Notes: generated by a model not told the origin, from the letters alone. 54,911 nt of DNA from Oscillospiraceae bacterium (GCA_020860205.1 JAJBUU010000032.1:1-54911), one strand, 5' to 3'. Shown: positions 25,600-34,720, counted from the first letter of the stretch. Translations and numbers: made by a program.

Positions 25600-25739
25600 T
25601 TCACCCTCCTCCACTTAGCCGCACGCTATTCAGTATGCCGCTGACCGTTCCACAGACGGCGCGGGACTGTTTATATGTATGCGTCGTATGGCCTAAACTT
25701 GCCCGCTTTCGCATAAAGTAGAGCAAGAGGTGACGGTGC

Positions 25740-26012
25740 ATGGAAACAGGGATACGGCGTTTTTTGGAAAAACTGGCGGAGCGGGCGGATCTGCCCGCAG
25801 ATGTTGTTGCCGGGACACCAAAGGTGACATTGACCGGAACGGAATGGGTGCTGGTGGAGAATCACAGCGGGATTTTGGCATATTCCGGCTCCGAAGTAGA
25901 GATAGCAGGGAGTGCGCGGGTGCGCATTCGCGGGGATGGGCTGCTGCTGCGTGCAATGGATCGTGAGATGCTGCTTGTCACCGGACGTATTTTTGGCGTG
26001 GATTTGGACTGA
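25740..26012 (+). CDS. yqfC: Sporulation protein YqfC
   Basis: The 90-residue protein matches the YabP/YqfC family: LTGTEWVLVENHSGILAYS, then IRGDGLLLRAMDREMLLVTGRIFGVDL. Together with YqfD it is a conserved mother-cell sporulation pair at the head of the phoH-era operon. GAGGTGACGGTGC precedes the ATG. Its exact role is unknown. Confidence 0.88.
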   Translation: METGIRRFLEKLAERADLPADVVAGTPKVTLTGTEWVLVENHSGILAYSGSEVEIAGSARVRIRGDGLLLRAMDREMLLVTGRIFGVDLD

Positions 26013-26024
26013 AGGCGCTGCAAG

Positions 26025-27266
26025 ATGGGAATTTTTTCATTTTTTAATCGCGCGGCGGGATGGAGCGTCTGCAAGGTCAGTGGTGCGGTACCTGCGGCGT
26101 TCCTCAACCGCTGTGCCGCACAGGGCGTCGCGCTGCTCTCCGTTGCGCCGAAGGACGCATTTACCCTGACCGTTCGTCTGTCCGCGCGGGATGTTGACCG
26201 CGCGCGGCGCATTGCACAGGGGGCGCAATGTACGCTCTGCGAGCTATCCAGCGGCGGCGCGCTGCGGTTTGGCCGCCGCCTGCTGCATCGTGGACTTGCA
26301 GTGCTGGGGCTGCTGTTCGTATTGATATGTCTGATGTGGTCAAAGCTTTATATCTGGGAAATCGAGGTCACAGGCAACGAAACGGTTTCCACCGCGCGCA
26401 TTCTGGCGGGGCTGCGGGAATGCGGTGTCGATTACGGCAGCTTCTGGCCGGGTTTCACCAGCGATAATCTGCGCAGCGAGCTTTTGACAGAGCTTCCGGA
26501 GCTGAGTTGGGCGACGGTGAATATTTATGGTTCCCGCGCGGAGGTGATCGTCCGGGAGCGTGTGCCAAAGCCGGAGCTTTGGCAGCCGGAGCTGCCGGTG
26601 GATGTGGTGGCGGGAAAAAACGGCTATGTGACGCGGGTGCTGGCGCTGAACGGCACGGCGCTGGCGCGCGCGGGCAGTGCCGTAGTCGAGGGGGAAACGC
26701 TGATCTCCGCCGCAGCGGAAAGCGCTTATGCGGGGACCCGCCTTGTTCATGCCATCGGTTCCGTGACGGCGCAGACATATTATGAGCTGAGCGCCGCCAT
26801 GCCGCTGACGCGGCTGGAAAAGACCTATACCGGCGGGGAAACCGGACGTTGGGCGCTCGTCATCGGAAAAAATCGGTGGAATTTTTACGGAAACAGTAGC
26901 ATTTACGGGGACAGTTGTGATAAAATAGAAACCGTATGGAGTTTGCGTGTCGGCGGACTGTTTGCGCTGCCGGTCAGTCTGGTGCGCGAGGTCAGCCGTG
27001 CGTATACGCTGACGGAAACGGCACGCGACCAAAGGGCGGCGTGCAGCGCGCTGGAGCAGACGCTTTATGCGCGGCTGCTGTCCGAGCTTGGTGCGGACGG
27101 CGCGGTGGAGCGCGTCGCTTACAGCGCCTCTGCATCAGACGGTGTGCTGACAGTCTGCCTGCGCGCCATCTGCACAGAGGAGATCGGGACGGAAGTCCCA
27201 ATGTCGCAGGCGCAAATCGAGGAAATCAGGCAGGCACAGACAGAAAAAAGCGGAGATGGCTCATGA
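26025..27266 (+). CDS. yqfD: Sporulation protein YqfD
   Basis: The 413-residue protein matches YqfD, a stage IV sporulation protein. The N-terminal domain contains VKVSGAV-like CKVSGAVPAAFLNRC. A single transmembrane helix lies near residues 92-108 (GLLFVLICLMWSKLYIW). A large extracytoplasmic region follows with ELSWATVNIYGSRAEVIVRER and GYVTRVLALNGTALARAGSAVVEGETLISA. It follows yqfC by 12 bases and overlaps phoH by 4 (ATGA). The ribosome site is weak (GAAGG), consistent with coupling to yqfC. Confidence 0.9.
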   Translation: MGIFSFFNRAAGWSVCKVSGAVPAAFLNRCAAQGVALLSVAPKDAFTLTVRLSARDVDRARRIAQGAQCTLCELSSGGALRFGRRLLHRGLAVLGLLFVLICLMWSKLYIWEIEVTGNETVSTARILAGLRECGVDYGSFWPGFTSDNLRSELLTELPELSWATVNIYGSRAEVIVRERVPKPELWQPELPVDVVAGKNGYVTRVLALNGTALARAGSAVVEGETLISAAAESAYAGTRLVHAIGSVTAQTYYELSAAMPLTRLEKTYTGGETGRWALVIGKNRWNFYGNSSIYGDSCDKIETVWSLRVGGLFALPVSLVREVSRAYTLTETARDQRAACSALEQTLYARLLSELGADGAVERVAYSASASDGVLTVCLRAICTEEIGTEVPMSQAQIEEIRQAQTEKSGDGS

Positions 27267-28246
27267 CAGAACGCAGTATTGCGGTGGACAGGATAGAAAA
27301 TATCGTAAATCTTTTTGGCTCTTTTGACCAGAACATACATCTGATCGAGCGGGAGCTGGATGTGACGGTGACAGACCGGGAGAGCGAACTGCGCATCTCC
27401 GGCGAGGCGGAGCGCGTCCTGCTGGCGGAAAAGGCGGTGAACAGCCTGCTTTCTCTGGCGGCGCGCGGGGAGCCGATCGGCGAGCAGCGCGTGCGCTATG
27501 TCCTGAAGATGGTGCGCGAGGGACGCGAGGACGCTGCCGCTGCGCTGGCGGGCGATGTGGTTTGCGTCACGGCAAAGGGTAAGCCGGTCAAGGCAAAAAC
27601 GATTGGGCAGCAGACCTATTGCAAGGCCATACGGGATAACACCATCACGCTGGGCATCGGCCCGGCCGGCACCGGAAAAACCTATCTGGCGGTGGCGGCG
27701 GCAGTGGCGGCGTTCCGGGCGCGGGAGGTGAACCGCATCGTCCTGACCCGTCCTGCGGTGGAGGCAGGCGAGCGCCTGGGCTTTCTTCCCGGCGATATGC
27801 AGAGCAAGGTGGATCCCTATCTTCGTCCGCTCTATGATGCGCTTTTTGATATGTTCGGTGCGGAAACCTATAACAGCTATCTGGAACGCGGAAATATCGA
27901 GGTCGCGCCGCTGGCCTATATGCGGGGTCGCACGCTGGACAACAGCTTCATCATTTTGGACGAGGCGCAAAATACCTCCCGCGAACAGATGAAGATGTTT
28001 CTGACCCGCATGGGCTTTGGCTCCAAAATGGTCATCACCGGCGACATCACGCAGATTGACCTGCCGGGGGACAAGCCCAGCGGTCTGAAAGAGGCCATGC
28101 GGGTCTTGGATGGGATCGAGGACATCGCGGTCTGCCGGTTGAGCAGCGCGGACGTTGTGCGCCATGTGCTGGTGCAGCGGATCATAGAAGCCTATGAGAA
28201 AAGGACTGCGCCGCCGCAAAAACGTCCGGCGCAGCGGAGGCGGTGA
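27263..28246 (+). CDS. phoH: PhoH family ATPase
   Basis: The 327-residue protein has an N-terminal KH-like segment and the PhoH ATPase core: Walker A GPAGTGKT at about 133-140, RPAVEAGERLGFLPGD, Walker B FIILDEAQN near 231-239 and VITGDITQIDLP. PhoH (PhoL) proteins are P-loop ATPases linked to RNA metabolism and genetically paired with ybeY. The start overlaps the yqfD stop (ATGA). A longer in-frame reading back to 26936 lies within yqfD and was rejected. Confidence 0.95.
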   Translation: MTERSIAVDRIENIVNLFGSFDQNIHLIERELDVTVTDRESELRISGEAERVLLAEKAVNSLLSLAARGEPIGEQRVRYVLKMVREGREDAAAALAGDVVCVTAKGKPVKAKTIGQQTYCKAIRDNTITLGIGPAGTGKTYLAVAAAVAAFRAREVNRIVLTRPAVEAGERLGFLPGDMQSKVDPYLRPLYDALFDMFGAETYNSYLERGNIEVAPLAYMRGRTLDNSFIILDEAQNTSREQMKMFLTRMGFGSKMVITGDITQIDLPGDKPSGLKEAMRVLDGIEDIAVCRLSSADVVRHVLVQRIIEAYEKRTAPPQKRPAQRRR

Positions 28247-28252
28247 GAAAAA

Positions 28253-28735
28253 ATGCGAGGAGTGGAGATCCGCCGGGACAAGCCCGGCCTGGGGCATCCG
28301 GAAACGGAGACGCTGGTGCGCCGCGCCGTTGCCGCAGCGCTGCGTGCGCAAGGCGTGCGCGTGCTGTTTTCCGTCAGCGTGCTTTTGACGGATGATGCGG
28401 GCATTCAGGCGGTCAACCGTGCGCAGCGCGGCATAGACCGCCCGACAGACGTGCTGTCCTTTCCGCTGAACGAGCTGACGGAAGGCGCCTTTGATCCCGC
28501 GTGCTGCGAACGGGATATGGAAACGCAGCGTGTGCTGCTGGGCGATATGGTGCTGAGCCTGGAACGCTGTGCCGCGCAGGCGGCGGAATACGGACACGGA
28601 TTTGACCGGGAGGTCAGTTACCTGACGGTACATTCCATGCTCCATCTGTTGGGCTATGACCATCTGGACGAGGGAGAACGCAAACGGCGGATGCGTGCGC
28701 GCGAGGAGCTGATTTTGCGCACGCTGAATTTATAA
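28253..28735 (+). CDS. ybeY: rRNA maturation endoribonuclease YbeY
   Basis: The 160-residue metallo-RNase acts in 16S rRNA 3'-end maturation and ribosome quality control. The signature zinc motif HSMLHLLGYDH is at residues 124-134, with RPTDVLSFPL and LGDMVLSLE upstream. It begins six bases after phoH. In many Firmicutes dgkA and cdd follow, but here era follows directly. Confidence 0.95.
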   Translation: MRGVEIRRDKPGLGHPETETLVRRAVAAALRAQGVRVLFSVSVLLTDDAGIQAVNRAQRGIDRPTDVLSFPLNELTEGAFDPACCERDMETQRVLLGDMVLSLERCAAQAAEYGHGFDREVSYLTVHSMLHLLGYDHLDEGERKRRMRAREELILRTLNL

Positions 28736-28759
28736 ATATATTGTGCAGGAAAGGGAAAA

Positions 28760-29674
28760 ATGGAGACAGGAGACAGAAAAATGGAACTTAAAAAAAACGC
28801 GATGGTCACCATCTGCGGACGCCCCAACGTGGGCAAATCCACCCTGACAAATGCGCTGGTGGGGGAAAAGATCGCAATCGTTTCGCCAAAGCCGCAGACT
28901 ACGCGCAGCCGCATCACCGGCATTGTGAATCGGAACGGCTGCCAGTTCGTCCTGATGGATACGCCGGGCTTTCACCGACCACGGACGAAGCTGGGAGACT
29001 ATATGGTGAACGTGGTGAAGGAGAGCATCCCGGACGTGGAGCTGGTGCTGCTGGTGGTGGAGCCGGTTGCAGCCGTGGGAAAACAGGAGCAGGCACTGAT
29101 CGACAGCATTCGCGCTGCCGGCGCACCGGCGCTGCTGCTCATCAACAAAATCGACACGGTGGAAAAGGACGCGCTGCTCGCTGTCATCGCGGCTTATGCC
29201 ACAGCTTATCCATTTGCCGCCATCCTGCCGATCTCGGCGCGCAAGCGCGACGGACTGGACGAGCTGCTGCGGGAGATGGAAAAATATGCTGTGGAAGGCC
29301 CGGCGCTCTTTCCGGAGGATATGGACACAGACCAGCCGGATCGCGTGGTCTGTGCGGAGCTGGTGCGGGAGAAGCTCCTGCGCTGCTTAAATCAGGAGAT
29401 CCCCCACGGTACTGCGGTGGAGGTCACAAAATTCTCCGAGCGGGACAACGGCATCATCGACATGGATGTGACGATTTGCTGCGAAAAAGCCAGCCACAAG
29501 GGCATCATTATCGGCAAGAACGGCGCGATGCTGAAAAAAATCGGAGAATCCGCCCGACGAGACATCGAGCGCTTTATGGGAACAAAGGTTTTTTTGCAGA
29601 CGTGGGTCAAGGTCAGGGAAAACTGGCGTGACTCTGATATGCTGCTGAAAAACTTCGGATACGGCAAGGATTAA
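28760..29674 (+). CDS. era: GTPase Era
   Basis: Era binds 16S rRNA and couples ribosome assembly to the GTP cycle. The 304 residues show G1 GRPNVGKST (20-28), the switch region PKPQTTRSRITG, G3 DTPGF, G4 NKID and G5 SARKRDG, then the KH domain with KGIIIGKNGAMLKKIG. Both ATG 28760 (GGAAAGGG upstream) and ATG 28781 (AGGAGA upstream) are plausible starts. Confidence 0.96.
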   Translation: METGDRKMELKKNAMVTICGRPNVGKSTLTNALVGEKIAIVSPKPQTTRSRITGIVNRNGCQFVLMDTPGFHRPRTKLGDYMVNVVKESIPDVELVLLVVEPVAAVGKQEQALIDSIRAAGAPALLLINKIDTVEKDALLAVIAAYATAYPFAAILPISARKRDGLDELLREMEKYAVEGPALFPEDMDTDQPDRVVCAELVREKLLRCLNQEIPHGTAVEVTKFSERDNGIIDMDVTICCEKASHKGIIIGKNGAMLKKIGESARRDIERFMGTKVFLQTWVKVRENWRDSDMLLKNFGYGKD

Positions 29675-29696
29675 GGAGAAGGGAGAACACGAAAAA

Positions 29697-30188
29697 ATGG
29701 CATGGACAGATCAGGAGACGCGCAACACAGGAAGCTATGACATGGAGCAGGAATACGCCCGCATGAAGCGCAGCGGCCGCTATAATATGATCTGGTTTGT
29801 GGTGATCATCGGAGGGTTCCTGCTTTATACGCTGCTCCGTGGACAAACTGCAGTCGGACTGACCGCATCGGAGGAGCGCTTTGGCGTTTATGCGCTCTCC
29901 GGCGATACGATCACGGTGGAATACACCGAGATGGAGGATATTGCGCTCGAACCAATCAGCGCGCTGGAGTTTGGGACGCTCTCCGCAGGCGAGGAAACAA
30001 GAGACTGCCTCAGCGGTACCTATACAAACGAGGCGTTTGGCGAATATCAGCTCCATATCAATCGGACGGAGGACGCGACGGAGTGCATCGTTGTGCGCCA
30101 TAGCGGCGGCGTTCTGGTGTGCAACAGCACAACGGACGAGGAAACGGAGCGCTTTTATGAAGCGGTTCTGGAAATGGTAGAAGGCTGA
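29697..30188 (+). CDS. Unknown single-pass membrane protein between era and yqzL
   Basis: I do not recognise a family for this 163-residue protein. Residues 1-28 are charged, about 29-46 form one transmembrane helix (MIWFVVIIGGFLLYTLL), and the rest is a beta-rich, acidic extracytoplasmic or cytoplasmic domain. The N-terminus lacks a signal-peptide cleavage pattern. AAGGAGAAGGGAG lies upstream of the ATG, and the gene starts 22 bases after era in the same direction, so it is cotranscribed with the conserved operon. Codon use matches its neighbours. Confidence 0.75.
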   Translation: MAWTDQETRNTGSYDMEQEYARMKRSGRYNMIWFVVIIGGFLLYTLLRGQTAVGLTASEERFGVYALSGDTITVEYTEMEDIALEPISALEFGTLSAGEETRDCLSGTYTNEAFGEYQLHINRTEDATECIVVRHSGGVLVCNSTTDEETERFYEAVLEMVEG

Positions 30189-30331
30189 AATGACACCGAA
30201 GCTCCGACTGCGCGGTGTTGCAGCGCGTGCGCTGACAGCAATTCCCTGTGATGAACCGCGCCGTGTTGGGTCATACTGTTATTATCCCGCATAGAATGAA
30301 ACAGGCGAGGATGGACACGGAGCGGTGAAAG

Positions 30332-30490
30332 ATGAAAGAACAGCTTTGGAATTTATTCCGGGAAACCGGAGAGCCGATGGGGTATCTGCTGTACCGCGCG
30401 GACTGCGGGACGGAGACGGACGACGCGGCGGTGCATACGGTCACCGCAGCGCAGAAGGAGCCGCGTTGCCAGCCCGCGTCAGCGCGGTGA
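30332..30490 (+). CDS. yqzL: YqzL-like small protein
   Basis: The 52-residue reading frame begins MKEQLWNLFRETGEPMGYLL, which matches the YqzL pattern (LWxxFxxTGxxxxYLLY) of small proteins encoded just before recO in Firmicutes. It ends 16 bases before recO. The function of YqzL is unknown. A weak GGAG lies about 9 bases upstream. The C-terminal half (residues 27-52) is not conserved in what I know of the family. Confidence 0.7.
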   Translation: MKEQLWNLFRETGEPMGYLLYRADCGTETDDAAVHTVTAAQKEPRCQPASAR

Positions 30491-30506
30491 TTTTGGAGTT
30501 TACATA

Positions 30507-31256
30507 ATGTACAAAACCATAAAAGCGCTGGTGCTGCGCGAGGTGAAGTATCGGGATGCGGACAAGATTTTGACCGTGCTGACAGAGCGCGGCGGCAAGC
30601 TGACGGTCAAGGCGCGCGGCGCGCTGCGCAAGGGATGCAAATTTGCGGCGGCGGCGCAGGCACTTTGCTTTTCCGAGATGACGCTGTTTGGCAACGCGGG
30701 GCGCTGGAGCCTGAACGAGGCGGAAACCATCGAGCAGTTCCTGCCGCTGCGGGACGATTTGGGTCGGCTTGCGCTGGGAAGTTATTTCGCGGAGCTGTTG
30801 GAAGCGGTATCCGATGCGGACAGCCCGGAGAGCGGACTGCTGCAGTTGGGGCTGAACAGCCTTTATGCACTTTCACGCTCGCTCTGCCCCGATTTGCAGG
30901 TCAAGGCCGCGTTTGAGCTGCGGCTGATGTGTCTTTCCGGATTCCGTCCGGAGCTGAATACGGAGCGCGGGGAAGGAGAGGGGCTGCTGTTCTCTCTTTC
31001 GGGCGGCTGCGTCCATTGCATCGGCGACCCGCCGGAGGCAGCCGGCGTTTCTCTGCCGCTGTCCCGGCCTGTGCTTCAGGCCATGCGCTATGTCGTGACA
31101 GCGGAGCCAAAGAAGCTCTTTTCCTTCACGCTCCCGGGCGCGGAGCTGCTTTTGTTTGCAAAGGTCTGCGAGGCCTATACTGCGACCCAGCTTGAGCGCA
31201 GCTTTCGCGCGCTGGACTACTGGAAATGCGTCGCGCCGTGCGCGAAGGATTTGTGA
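30507..31256 (+). CDS. recO: DNA repair protein RecO
   Basis: RecO loads RecA onto SSB-coated single-stranded DNA in the RecFOR pathway. The 249 residues have the N-terminal OB fold (ALVLREVKYRDADKILTVLTERGGKLTVKARGA) and a helical C-terminal domain with LSGGCVHC, a reduced form of the zinc site seen in some members. It follows yqzL and precedes a YjbR-like gene. The upstream GTTTACATAA at 30498-30507 runs into the start codon, and the ribosome site is GGAG 8 bases before the ATG. Confidence 0.93.
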   Translation: MYKTIKALVLREVKYRDADKILTVLTERGGKLTVKARGALRKGCKFAAAAQALCFSEMTLFGNAGRWSLNEAETIEQFLPLRDDLGRLALGSYFAELLEAVSDADSPESGLLQLGLNSLYALSRSLCPDLQVKAAFELRLMCLSGFRPELNTERGEGEGLLFSLSGGCVHCIGDPPEAAGVSLPLSRPVLQAMRYVVTAEPKKLFSFTLPGAELLLFAKVCEAYTATQLERSFRALDYWKCVAPCAKDL

Positions 31257-31268
31257 GGAGGCGTTTTG

Positions 31269-31655
31269 ATGCAGCGGGAGGAACTGGAACGATACATTGC
31301 GGATGTCTACGGCACGGAGCCGGATTTCCCGTGGGAGAAATATCCGCGTTATGCGGTATACCGCCATGCCGGAAGCCGCAAATGGTTTGCGCTGCTGATG
31401 GATGTGCAGCGGGAAAAGCTGGGGCTGCCGGGGACGGGCAGCGTGGAGATTCTGAACGTCAAGTGCGACCCCGTCCTCGTTGGCGAAACGAGTGCGGCGC
31501 AGGGGATTTACCCTGCCTACCATATGAATAAGGCCAACTGGGTTTCCGTCGCGCTGGACGGCAGCGCGGACGCGGAAACGATAAAAATGCTGCTGGATCG
31601 AAGCTATACGCTGACCGCCGCAAAGCCCAGGCAGCGGAAACCGGACGAATGGTGA
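31269..31655 (+). CDS. MmcQ/YjbR family protein
   Basis: The 128 residues match the MmcQ/YjbR double-wing fold: FPWEKYPRYAVYRH, KWFALLMDVQREKLG, GIYPAYHMNKANWVSVALDGS and the C-terminal DRSYTLTA. The family is often annotated DNA-binding, but its cellular role is not established. ATG 31269 lies after GGAGG. It is in the recO-mutS2 run and probably cotranscribed. Confidence 0.88.
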   Translation: MQREELERYIADVYGTEPDFPWEKYPRYAVYRHAGSRKWFALLMDVQREKLGLPGTGSVEILNVKCDPVLVGETSAAQGIYPAYHMNKANWVSVALDGSADAETIKMLLDRSYTLTAAKPRQRKPDEW

Positions 31656-31744
31656 CTGCAAAGCAGGGGCATCTCCGCGCCGTTCCGCAAGACACAGCGG
31701 GCCACATCTCACGGCAATGCCCGGATAATAAAATGGAGAATCCC

Positions 31745-34138
31745 ATGAACCGATACGAAAAATCCCTGATCACACTGGAGCTTCCGGCTGTTTTGGAGCT
31801 GCTGGCCGCGCGCGCTGCCGGAGAGGAGGCCAAAGCGCGCTGCCGTGCGCTGGTTCCGGCGGATACGGAATATACAGTACGCGCGCTGCTGGAGGAAACA
31901 GGCGCAGCGCGCGAGATGCTTGCGGCGAAAGGCAGTCCCTCCTTTACAGGGGCAAAGGATGTGCGCGGCGCGCTCTCGCGGGCGGATCTGGGCGGCGTTT
32001 TGACCCCGCGTGAGCTGCTGGCCATTGCCGGAGTGCTGCAATGTGCGCGCCAGACAAAGGCATACGGCGAGGGCGGGGGAGAACTTTGGCAGCCGCTTTA
32101 CGCGCGCTTTGCTGCACTGAGTGCAAACCGATTTCTGGAGGAAAAAATCACCGCCGCCATTCCTGCGGAGGACGAGATCGCGGACGGCGCAAGCCGGGAG
32201 CTTTCGGATATCCGCCGGAAGCTGCGCCTTGCCAACGAGCGGGTGCGGGAGGCGCTGCAAAAAATCATTTCTTCCCCGACTTATGCCAAAGTGTTGCAGG
32301 AGCCGATCATCACCACGCGCTCGGAGCGCTTTGTGGTTCCGGTCAAGGCGGAGCAGAAGTCCGCCGTTCCGGGACTTGTGCATGATGTGTCCGCCTCCGG
32401 CGCGACGGTGTTTGTGGAACCGATGGCGGCGGTCCGGGCAAACAACGAAATACGGGAGCTGAAAGCGAAAGAACGGCAGGAGATCGAGCGGATTTTGGCC
32501 GAGCTTTCCGCAGACTGCGCGCAGCATCGGGAGGCGATCTCGCTGGATTTTGCGCTGCTGACCGAGCTGGATGTGATTTTTGCCAAAGCAAAGCTGGCAG
32601 ACTGGATGGACGCCGCCGCGCCGCGTTTGAGCGAAGCGGAGCTGATTTTACGTCATGCGCGCCACCCGCTGCTGCCAAAGGACAGCGCTGTGCCGATCGA
32701 CGTGCGCATCGGCGGGGAATACGATACGCTGGTGATCACTGGTCCGAACACCGGCGGCAAAACGGTTTCCATAAAAACGATGGGGCTGCTCTCCGTCATG
32801 ACCCTCTGCGGGCTGCATATCCCGGTTGCGGACGGGAGCTGCGTACCGGTGTTTACACAGGTGCTGGCGGACATCGGGGACGAGCAAAGCATCGAGCAGA
32901 GCCTTTCCACCTTTTCCGCACACATGACGAACATTGTCGAAATCCTGAAATCCTGCGGCGAGGGCAGTGGCCGGACGCTCCTGCTCTTTGACGAGCTGGG
33001 CGCGGGGACGGACCCGACGGAAGGGGCGGCGCTGGCTGTCGCCGTCATCGAGCGTGCGCGGTCAATGGGCGCGCTGGTCGCCGCCACGACTCATTATGCC
33101 GAGCTGAAGGTTTACGCGACCACGCAGCCCGGCGTACAGAATGCCTCCTGCGAGTTCGATGTGGAATCCCTGCGTCCGACCTATCGGCTGCTGACCGGCG
33201 TACCGGGACGCTCCAATGCGTTTGCCATTTCCCGGCGCCTGGGGCTGCCGGAGGACGTTATCGCCGACGCGCGCCGCCGTATCGATGCGGAGAGCGCCGG
33301 GATGGAAGAAATGCTGGAAAAGCTGGAACAGGAGCGCCGCCGGTTGGAGGAAATGCAGGCGGAGGCCGCGCGGCAGCTCCGAAAGAGCGAGGAGGACGCA
33401 AAAAAGTCCGCCCAAATGCGCGCGGAGCTTTCCGTGCGGTTGGAACGGGCGGACGAAAAGGCCAGGCGGGACGCGCAGCGCATTCTGGAGGATGCGCGGC
33501 AGCAGGCGGAGCGCGTGTTTCAGGAGCTGGATCGCATCCGCGCGCTGGAATCCAAAAACCGCGACCATCTGGAGGTCAACGAGGCACGCGCCGCGCTGCG
33601 CCGGGAAATGAACGCGGCGGAGGATGCACTCAGCGAGCGTCCGGCGGAAACGCTTCCGGGCGCGGGCGCGGAAAAATCCGCGCGTCCTGTCCGTCCAGGG
33701 GATACGGTGCTGCTCCGTTCGATGGGCGGCGTAAAAGCGACGGTGCTCTCTGTTTCGCCGGAGCGGGTGCTGGAACTGCAAGCCGGGATACTCAAGGTCA
33801 GCGCACGGGAGGACGAGGTGACGCTGACGGAGGCGGAGAAACCCAAAAAGCGCGCGCAGTCGCAAAAACCGGCGGCGGCGCTGCGCGGCGCGTCCGTTGC
33901 ATCGGAGATAGACCTGCGCGGCCTGATGAGCGACGAGGCGGTGCTGGCGGCAGAGCGCTATCTGGATGCGGCGGCGATGGCAAAGCTGCAAACCGTGACG
34001 ATCATCCACGGAAAGGGGACCGGCGCACTGCGTCAGGCGATACAGACTGCGCTGCGCCATAACAAGCTGGTCAAGTCCTTCCGCAACGGCGTTTATGGTG
34101 AGGGCGAAATGGGCGTGACCGTTGTGGAACTGCGCTGA
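31745..34138 (+). CDS. mutS2: Endonuclease MutS2
   Basis: MutS2 is a MutS homologue without mismatch-binding domains; it acts on recombination intermediates and, in Bacillus, on collided ribosomes. The 797 residues contain the core and ATPase domain with Walker A GPNTGGKT at 333-340, LLLFDELGAGTDPTEG (Walker B), then THYAELK. A coiled coil rich in Glu/Arg covers about 515-630, a KOW-like segment follows, and the C-terminal Smr nuclease domain starts near 720 with EIDLRGLMSDEA and VTIIHGKGTGALR. ATG 31745 follows GGAGA; the ATG at 31733 has a poorer site. It ends the yqfC-to-mutS2 run. Confidence 0.96.
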   Translation: MNRYEKSLITLELPAVLELLAARAAGEEAKARCRALVPADTEYTVRALLEETGAAREMLAAKGSPSFTGAKDVRGALSRADLGGVLTPRELLAIAGVLQCARQTKAYGEGGGELWQPLYARFAALSANRFLEEKITAAIPAEDEIADGASRELSDIRRKLRLANERVREALQKIISSPTYAKVLQEPIITTRSERFVVPVKAEQKSAVPGLVHDVSASGATVFVEPMAAVRANNEIRELKAKERQEIERILAELSADCAQHREAISLDFALLTELDVIFAKAKLADWMDAAAPRLSEAELILRHARHPLLPKDSAVPIDVRIGGEYDTLVITGPNTGGKTVSIKTMGLLSVMTLCGLHIPVADGSCVPVFTQVLADIGDEQSIEQSLSTFSAHMTNIVEILKSCGEGSGRTLLLFDELGAGTDPTEGAALAVAVIERARSMGALVAATTHYAELKVYATTQPGVQNASCEFDVESLRPTYRLLTGVPGRSNAFAISRRLGLPEDVIADARRRIDAESAGMEEMLEKLEQERRRLEEMQAEAARQLRKSEEDAKKSAQMRAELSVRLERADEKARRDAQRILEDARQQAERVFQELDRIRALESKNRDHLEVNEARAALRREMNAAEDALSERPAETLPGAGAEKSARPVRPGDTVLLRSMGGVKATVLSVSPERVLELQAGILKVSAREDEVTLTEAEKPKKRAQSQKPAAALRGASVASEIDLRGLMSDEAVLAAERYLDAAAMAKLQTVTIIHGKGTGALRQAIQTALRHNKLVKSFRNGVYGEGEMGVTVVELR

Positions 34139-34237
34139 CCGACGGCACTTTCCCCATTTTTCCTAATCAGGCTTTACAAAATCGCCGCGCACAGAATTTC
34201 CGCTTTCTGTCAAAAACGACAAAACATCACAAAAATA

Positions 34238-34266
34238 TTGACGATGAATCAAAGATTTGTTAAAAT
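34238..34266 (+). promoter_or_regulatory. Promoter of the HPr-like gene
   Basis: TTGACG (34238-34243) and TAAAAT (34261-34266) are 17 bases apart, about 36 bases before the start codon. Confidence 0.8.
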
Positions 34267-34301
34267 GTTTTTACAACACAACAAAGGGGAGCATTGAAAC
34301 T

Positions 34302-34565
34302 ATGGTCGTCAAGAGCGTAACTATCAGCAATCCGGTCGGCCTTCACGCACGGCACGCAACCTTTTTCATTCAGAAAGCGAATGAGTTCAGGTGCAGCATC
34401 TGGGTGGAGAAGGAGAATCGTAAGGTCAACGCGAAAAGCCTGTTAGGTGTGCTTTCTCTCGGTATTGTCTGCGGAGCCGTAATCAATCTCATTGCGGATG
34501 GCCCGGACGAGCAGGAGGCCGTGGACGCACTGGAAGAGTTGATCAACTCCGGAAAAGACGAATGA
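34302..34565 (+). CDS. HPr-family phosphocarrier protein
   Basis: HPr carries phosphate from enzyme I to sugar-specific EII proteins, and in Firmicutes its Ser46-phosphorylated form is a corepressor with CcpA. The 87-residue protein keeps His15 and Arg17 (GLHAR) and Ser46 (NAKSLLGVLSLGI), so both phosphorylation sites appear present. Residue 18 is His where HPr almost always has Pro. GGGGAG lies 9 bases before ATG 34302. The gene is monocistronic, with a strong promoter and terminator; ptsI is not beside it. It may be the general HPr or a Crh-like paralogue with a regulatory role. Confidence 0.9.
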   Translation: MVVKSVTISNPVGLHARHATFFIQKANEFRCSIWVEKENRKVNAKSLLGVLSLGIVCGAVINLIADGPDEQEAVDALEELINSGKDE

Positions 34566-34620
34566 GCCTGTGCGCTCCGGCTTGCCGGGGGACAGAGGCG
34601 TATCTGGGTTCTTTGCAGGA

Positions 34621-34657
34621 AAAAGGCGTGTAAGAAACTTACACGCCTTTTGTTTTA
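34621..34657 (+). terminator. Terminator of the HPr-like gene
   Basis: AAAAGGCGTGTAAG (34621-34634) pairs with CTTACACGCCTTTT (34638-34651) around AAA, followed by GTTTTA. Confidence 0.9.
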
Positions 34658-34720
34658 GGGTATCACCGCTTTGACCGAAAAAGCGGAACTGACGGGAAGC
34701 TTTGCGTCAGAAGGGGACTT

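Noticed and set aside
26936-27262. N-terminal extension of phoH
   Set aside because: It lies wholly inside yqfD in another frame, and the PhoH family starts at 27263 with an ATGA overlap.
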